Notes under the pieces: generated by a model
Told to the model about the DNA's origin: nothing
What the model saw: the letters and a program-made list of their open reading frames with translations, nothing else
The model's database searches: none
Part shown: in pieces, positions 6,568 to 8,070 of the stretch
Layout: every line of letters starts with the position of its first letter
Numbering within the stretch: the first letter of the stretch is position 1
Made by a program: the position numbers and the translations under genes
Assembly (NCBI GenBank): GCA_027622355.1
Contig: JAQBZT010000127.1
Span: 1 to 8,070, forward strand
Source: a bacterium
GTDB lineage: Bacteria > UBA8248
DNA length: 8,070 bases
Direction of reading: 5' to 3'

Positions 6568-7224
6568 GTGGCATTGATTCCCATGGTGGTCGAGCAAACC
6601 AGCCGCGGTGAGCGGGCGTACGATATTTACAGCCGGCTCCTCAAGGACCGGATCATATTCCTGGGCACGCCGATTGACGACAACGTCGCCAATCTTGTGA
6701 CGGCCCAACTCCTCTTTCTCGAGGCCGAGGAGCCCGAGCGGGAAATTGCGATGTACATCAACAGCCCGGGCGGCTCGGTGACGGCGGGCCTCGGCATCTA
6801 CGACACGATGCAGTACATCAAGTCGGAAGTTTCGACGATTTGCATCGGCCAGGCGGCCAGCATGGGCGCCCTCCTGCTGACGGCTGGCGCGAAGGGCAAG
6901 CGATACGCGCTTCCCAATTCGCGCATCCTCATCCATCAGCCCCTCGGCGGCGTTCAGGGCCAGGCGTCTGACATCGACATCCAGGCCCGAGAAATTCTCC
7001 GGATGCGCGAGGAACTCAACAAAATTCTCTCCACGCACACCGGCCAGACCATCGAACAGATTGGGCTTGACACCGACCGCGACAACTTCATGAGCGCGAC
7101 TCAGGCGAAAGCCTATGGGCTGATCGATGACGTCATCGTCTCGCGCGCGGAAATTCCCGAGAACGGCGCGGGCCGCGGCAAGAAGAAAGACAAAGAAGAC
7201 GGTACGGGGAAAAACGGAAACTAA
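6568..7224 (+). CDS. clpP: ATP-dependent Clp protease proteolytic subunit ClpP
   Basis: ClpP forms the double-ring serine protease chamber that degrades proteins fed by ClpX or ClpA. The catalytic triad is complete: S98 in GQAASMGALLL, H123 in NSRILIHQPLGG and D172 in DTDRDNF. The Gly-rich oxyanion strand NSPGGSV lies at 65-71. The start is a GTG at 6568, preceded by GAAAGGA (6554-6560) with seven bases between. The protein then begins MALIPMVVEQTSRGERAYDI, which matches the mature N-terminus of E. coli ClpP, so there is no long propeptide. An in-frame extension back to 6490 lies within tig and has no supporting site; an internal ATG at 6583 would remove the conserved N-terminal loop. At 218 residues it is slightly long because of a charged Lys/Gly-rich tail (about 195-218). 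It sits in the usual tig-clpP-clpX order. Confidence 0.97.
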   Translation: MALIPMVVEQTSRGERAYDIYSRLLKDRIIFLGTPIDDNVANLVTAQLLFLEAEEPEREIAMYINSPGGSVTAGLGIYDTMQYIKSEVSTICIGQAASMGALLLTAGAKGKRYALPNSRILIHQPLGGVQGQASDIDIQAREILRMREELNKILSTHTGQTIEQIGLDTDRDNFMSATQAKAYGLIDDVIVSRAEIPENGAGRGKKKDKEDGTGKNGN

Positions 7225-7248
7225 GACAAGCCGTTTCCTCGTTGCAAG

Positions 7249-7269
7249 CGGTCTCTCGGCCGCAGACCG
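7249..7269 (+). other. Hairpin in the clpP-clpX spacer
   Basis: CGGTCT (7249-7254) and AGACCG (7264-7269) are perfect inverted repeats around a nine-base loop containing CGGCCG. No T-run follows, so it is not an intrinsic terminator. It lies in the 65-base spacer, 20 bases before the clpX start. It could adjust the ratio of ClpP to ClpX through RNA processing or stability, or be an operator; the sequence does not decide. I see no convincing promoter hexamers in this spacer. Confidence 0.35.
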
Positions 7270-7289
7270 GGTGCCCCAGGGAGAGGAAA

Positions 7290-8070
7290 ATGCCGAAGAA
7301 AGCTTCCGACAAGAATGATTCCCTCCGTTGCTCTTTCTGCGGAAAGGGGCAGGAGGAAGTCAAAAAGCTGATCGCCGGCCCCGGCGTGTACATCTGTGAT
7401 GAGTGTGTCGAGCTGTGCAACGACATCATGGTGGAGGAGTGGAACGAGGAGCGGAAGCGCGAGGCGAAAGCACTTCTCAAGCCCTCCGAGATCAAGACCA
7501 TTCTCGATGAACACGTCATCGGCCAGGAGCGGGCGAAAAAGATTCTCTCGGTCGCTGTCTACAACCACTACAAGCGGATCGACGCCAATGTCGATCTGCA
7601 CGATGTCGAGCTTCAGAAGAGCAACATTCTGCTCATCGGCCCGACCGGCTGCGGCAAGACGCTGATGGCGCAGACGCTGGCCCGGCTGCTCGACGTTCCC
7701 TTCACCATCGTGGACGCCACGACGCTGACCGAGGCGGGCTATGTCGGCGAGGATGTGGAAAACATCATTCTCAAGCTCCTGCAGGCCGCCGACTTCGACG
7801 TCTCGCGCGCCGAGCGGGGCATCATCTATATCGACGAGATCGACAAGGTAAGCCGCAAGAGCGAGAACCCCTCCATCACCCGCGACGTTTCGGGCGAAGG
7901 GGTTCAGCAGGCCCTTTTGAAGATCATCGAGGGAACGGTCGCCAACGTGCCGCCCCAGGGCGGCCGGAAGCACCCCCACCAGGAGTTCCTCCGCGTGGAC
8001 ACGACCAACATCTTGTTCGTTTGCGGGGGCGCCTTCGTGGGGCTCGACACGCTGATTCGCCAGCGCGTGG
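7290..8070 (+). CDS. clpX: ClpX, ATP-dependent unfoldase subunit of the Clp protease (3' end outside window)
   Basis: ClpX is the hexameric AAA+ ring that recognises tagged or specific substrates, unfolds them and threads them into ClpP. The first 260 residues are visible and in frame up to the window edge (E. coli full length 424). The N-terminal zinc-binding domain has C14-x2-C17 and C36-x2-C39. The AAA+ domain shows Walker A GPTGCGKT (117-124), pore-1 loop GYVG (150-153), Walker B IIYIDE (178-183, D182/E183) and the pore-2 RKH motif (226-228). The ClpP-docking IGF-type loop and sensor 2 lie beyond the window. The ATG at 7290 is supported by AGGGAG at 7278-7283, six bases upstream, and by the zinc finger beginning at the expected distance. 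It follows clpP by 65 bases on the same strand and is probably in the same operon. Cys in Walker A replaces the Ser of E. coli, a known variant. Confidence 0.97.
   Translation, partial: MPKKASDKNDSLRCSFCGKGQEEVKKLIAGPGVYICDECVELCNDIMVEEWNEERKREAKALLKPSEIKTILDEHVIGQERAKKILSVAVYNHYKRIDANVDLHDVELQKSNILLIGPTGCGKTLMAQTLARLLDVPFTIVDATTLTEAGYVGEDVENIILKLLQAADFDVSRAERGIIYIDEIDKVSRKSENPSITRDVSGEGVQQALLKIIEGTVANVPPQGGRKHPHQEFLRVDTTNILFVCGGAFVGLDTLIRQRV

Noticed and set aside
5193..6584. Minus-strand frame of 463 residues opposite tig, and one of 355 residues at 5971-7038
   Set aside because: Both are codon shadows of tig and clpP, and the second crosses two real genes. Neither shows a domain.
7221..7979. 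Minus-strand frame of 252 residues opposite clpX
   Set aside because: The + strand shows all ClpX motifs; the antisense product has none.

Overview
The window is an ordinary, gene-dense stretch of a GC-rich bacterial chromosome. All recognised genes lie on the + strand and all are core housekeeping genes. The gene order tig-clpP-clpX, a MetH of full E. coli-like architecture, and a FolE2-type GTP cyclohydrolase fit a Gram-negative-type bacterium. The ClpX sequence resembles versions I associate with deltaproteobacteria and neighbouring uncultured phyla. I cannot name the taxon from sequence alone. I see no mobile element, CRISPR array or defence gene.

Layout. (1) Bases 1-125 are the 3' end of an unidentified gene, possibly a MazG-like nucleotide pyrophosphohydrolase. 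folE2 (153-962) follows after 27 bases and ends at a textbook intrinsic terminator (986-1014). (2) An extended -10 promoter (about 1050-1058) and a short, very GC-rich leader lead into metH (1113-4856), a complete four-module cobalamin-dependent methionine synthase. (3) A 176-base gap (4857-5032) has no gene. It holds two hairpins and a plausible promoter for tRNA-Leu(UAG) at 5033-5117. (4) A 96-base spacer follows, with a 15-base tandem repeat and a small GC hairpin. (5) The proteostasis cluster closes the window: tig (5214-6563), clpP (6568-7224, GTG start) and clpX (from 7290, cut by the window edge).

How the genes work together. FolE2 makes the first pterin intermediate of tetrahydrofolate synthesis. 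MetH consumes 5-methyltetrahydrofolate and regenerates tetrahydrofolate while making methionine, so the first half has a one-carbon theme even though a terminator separates the two genes. Trigger factor guards nascent chains at the ribosome, and ClpX with ClpP unfolds and degrades proteins, so the second half is a protein quality-control operon. The tRNA gene sits directly upstream of tig with no strong terminator between them, so a joint tRNA-mRNA transcript is possible.

I found no undescribed system. The points worth a second look are small: the tandem repeat next to the tRNA, the possible tRNA-tig read-through, the compact metH leader with a perfect GC palindrome beside the ribosome binding site, a trigger factor whose prolyl isomerase site looks degraded, and a clpP gene that lacks a propeptide.
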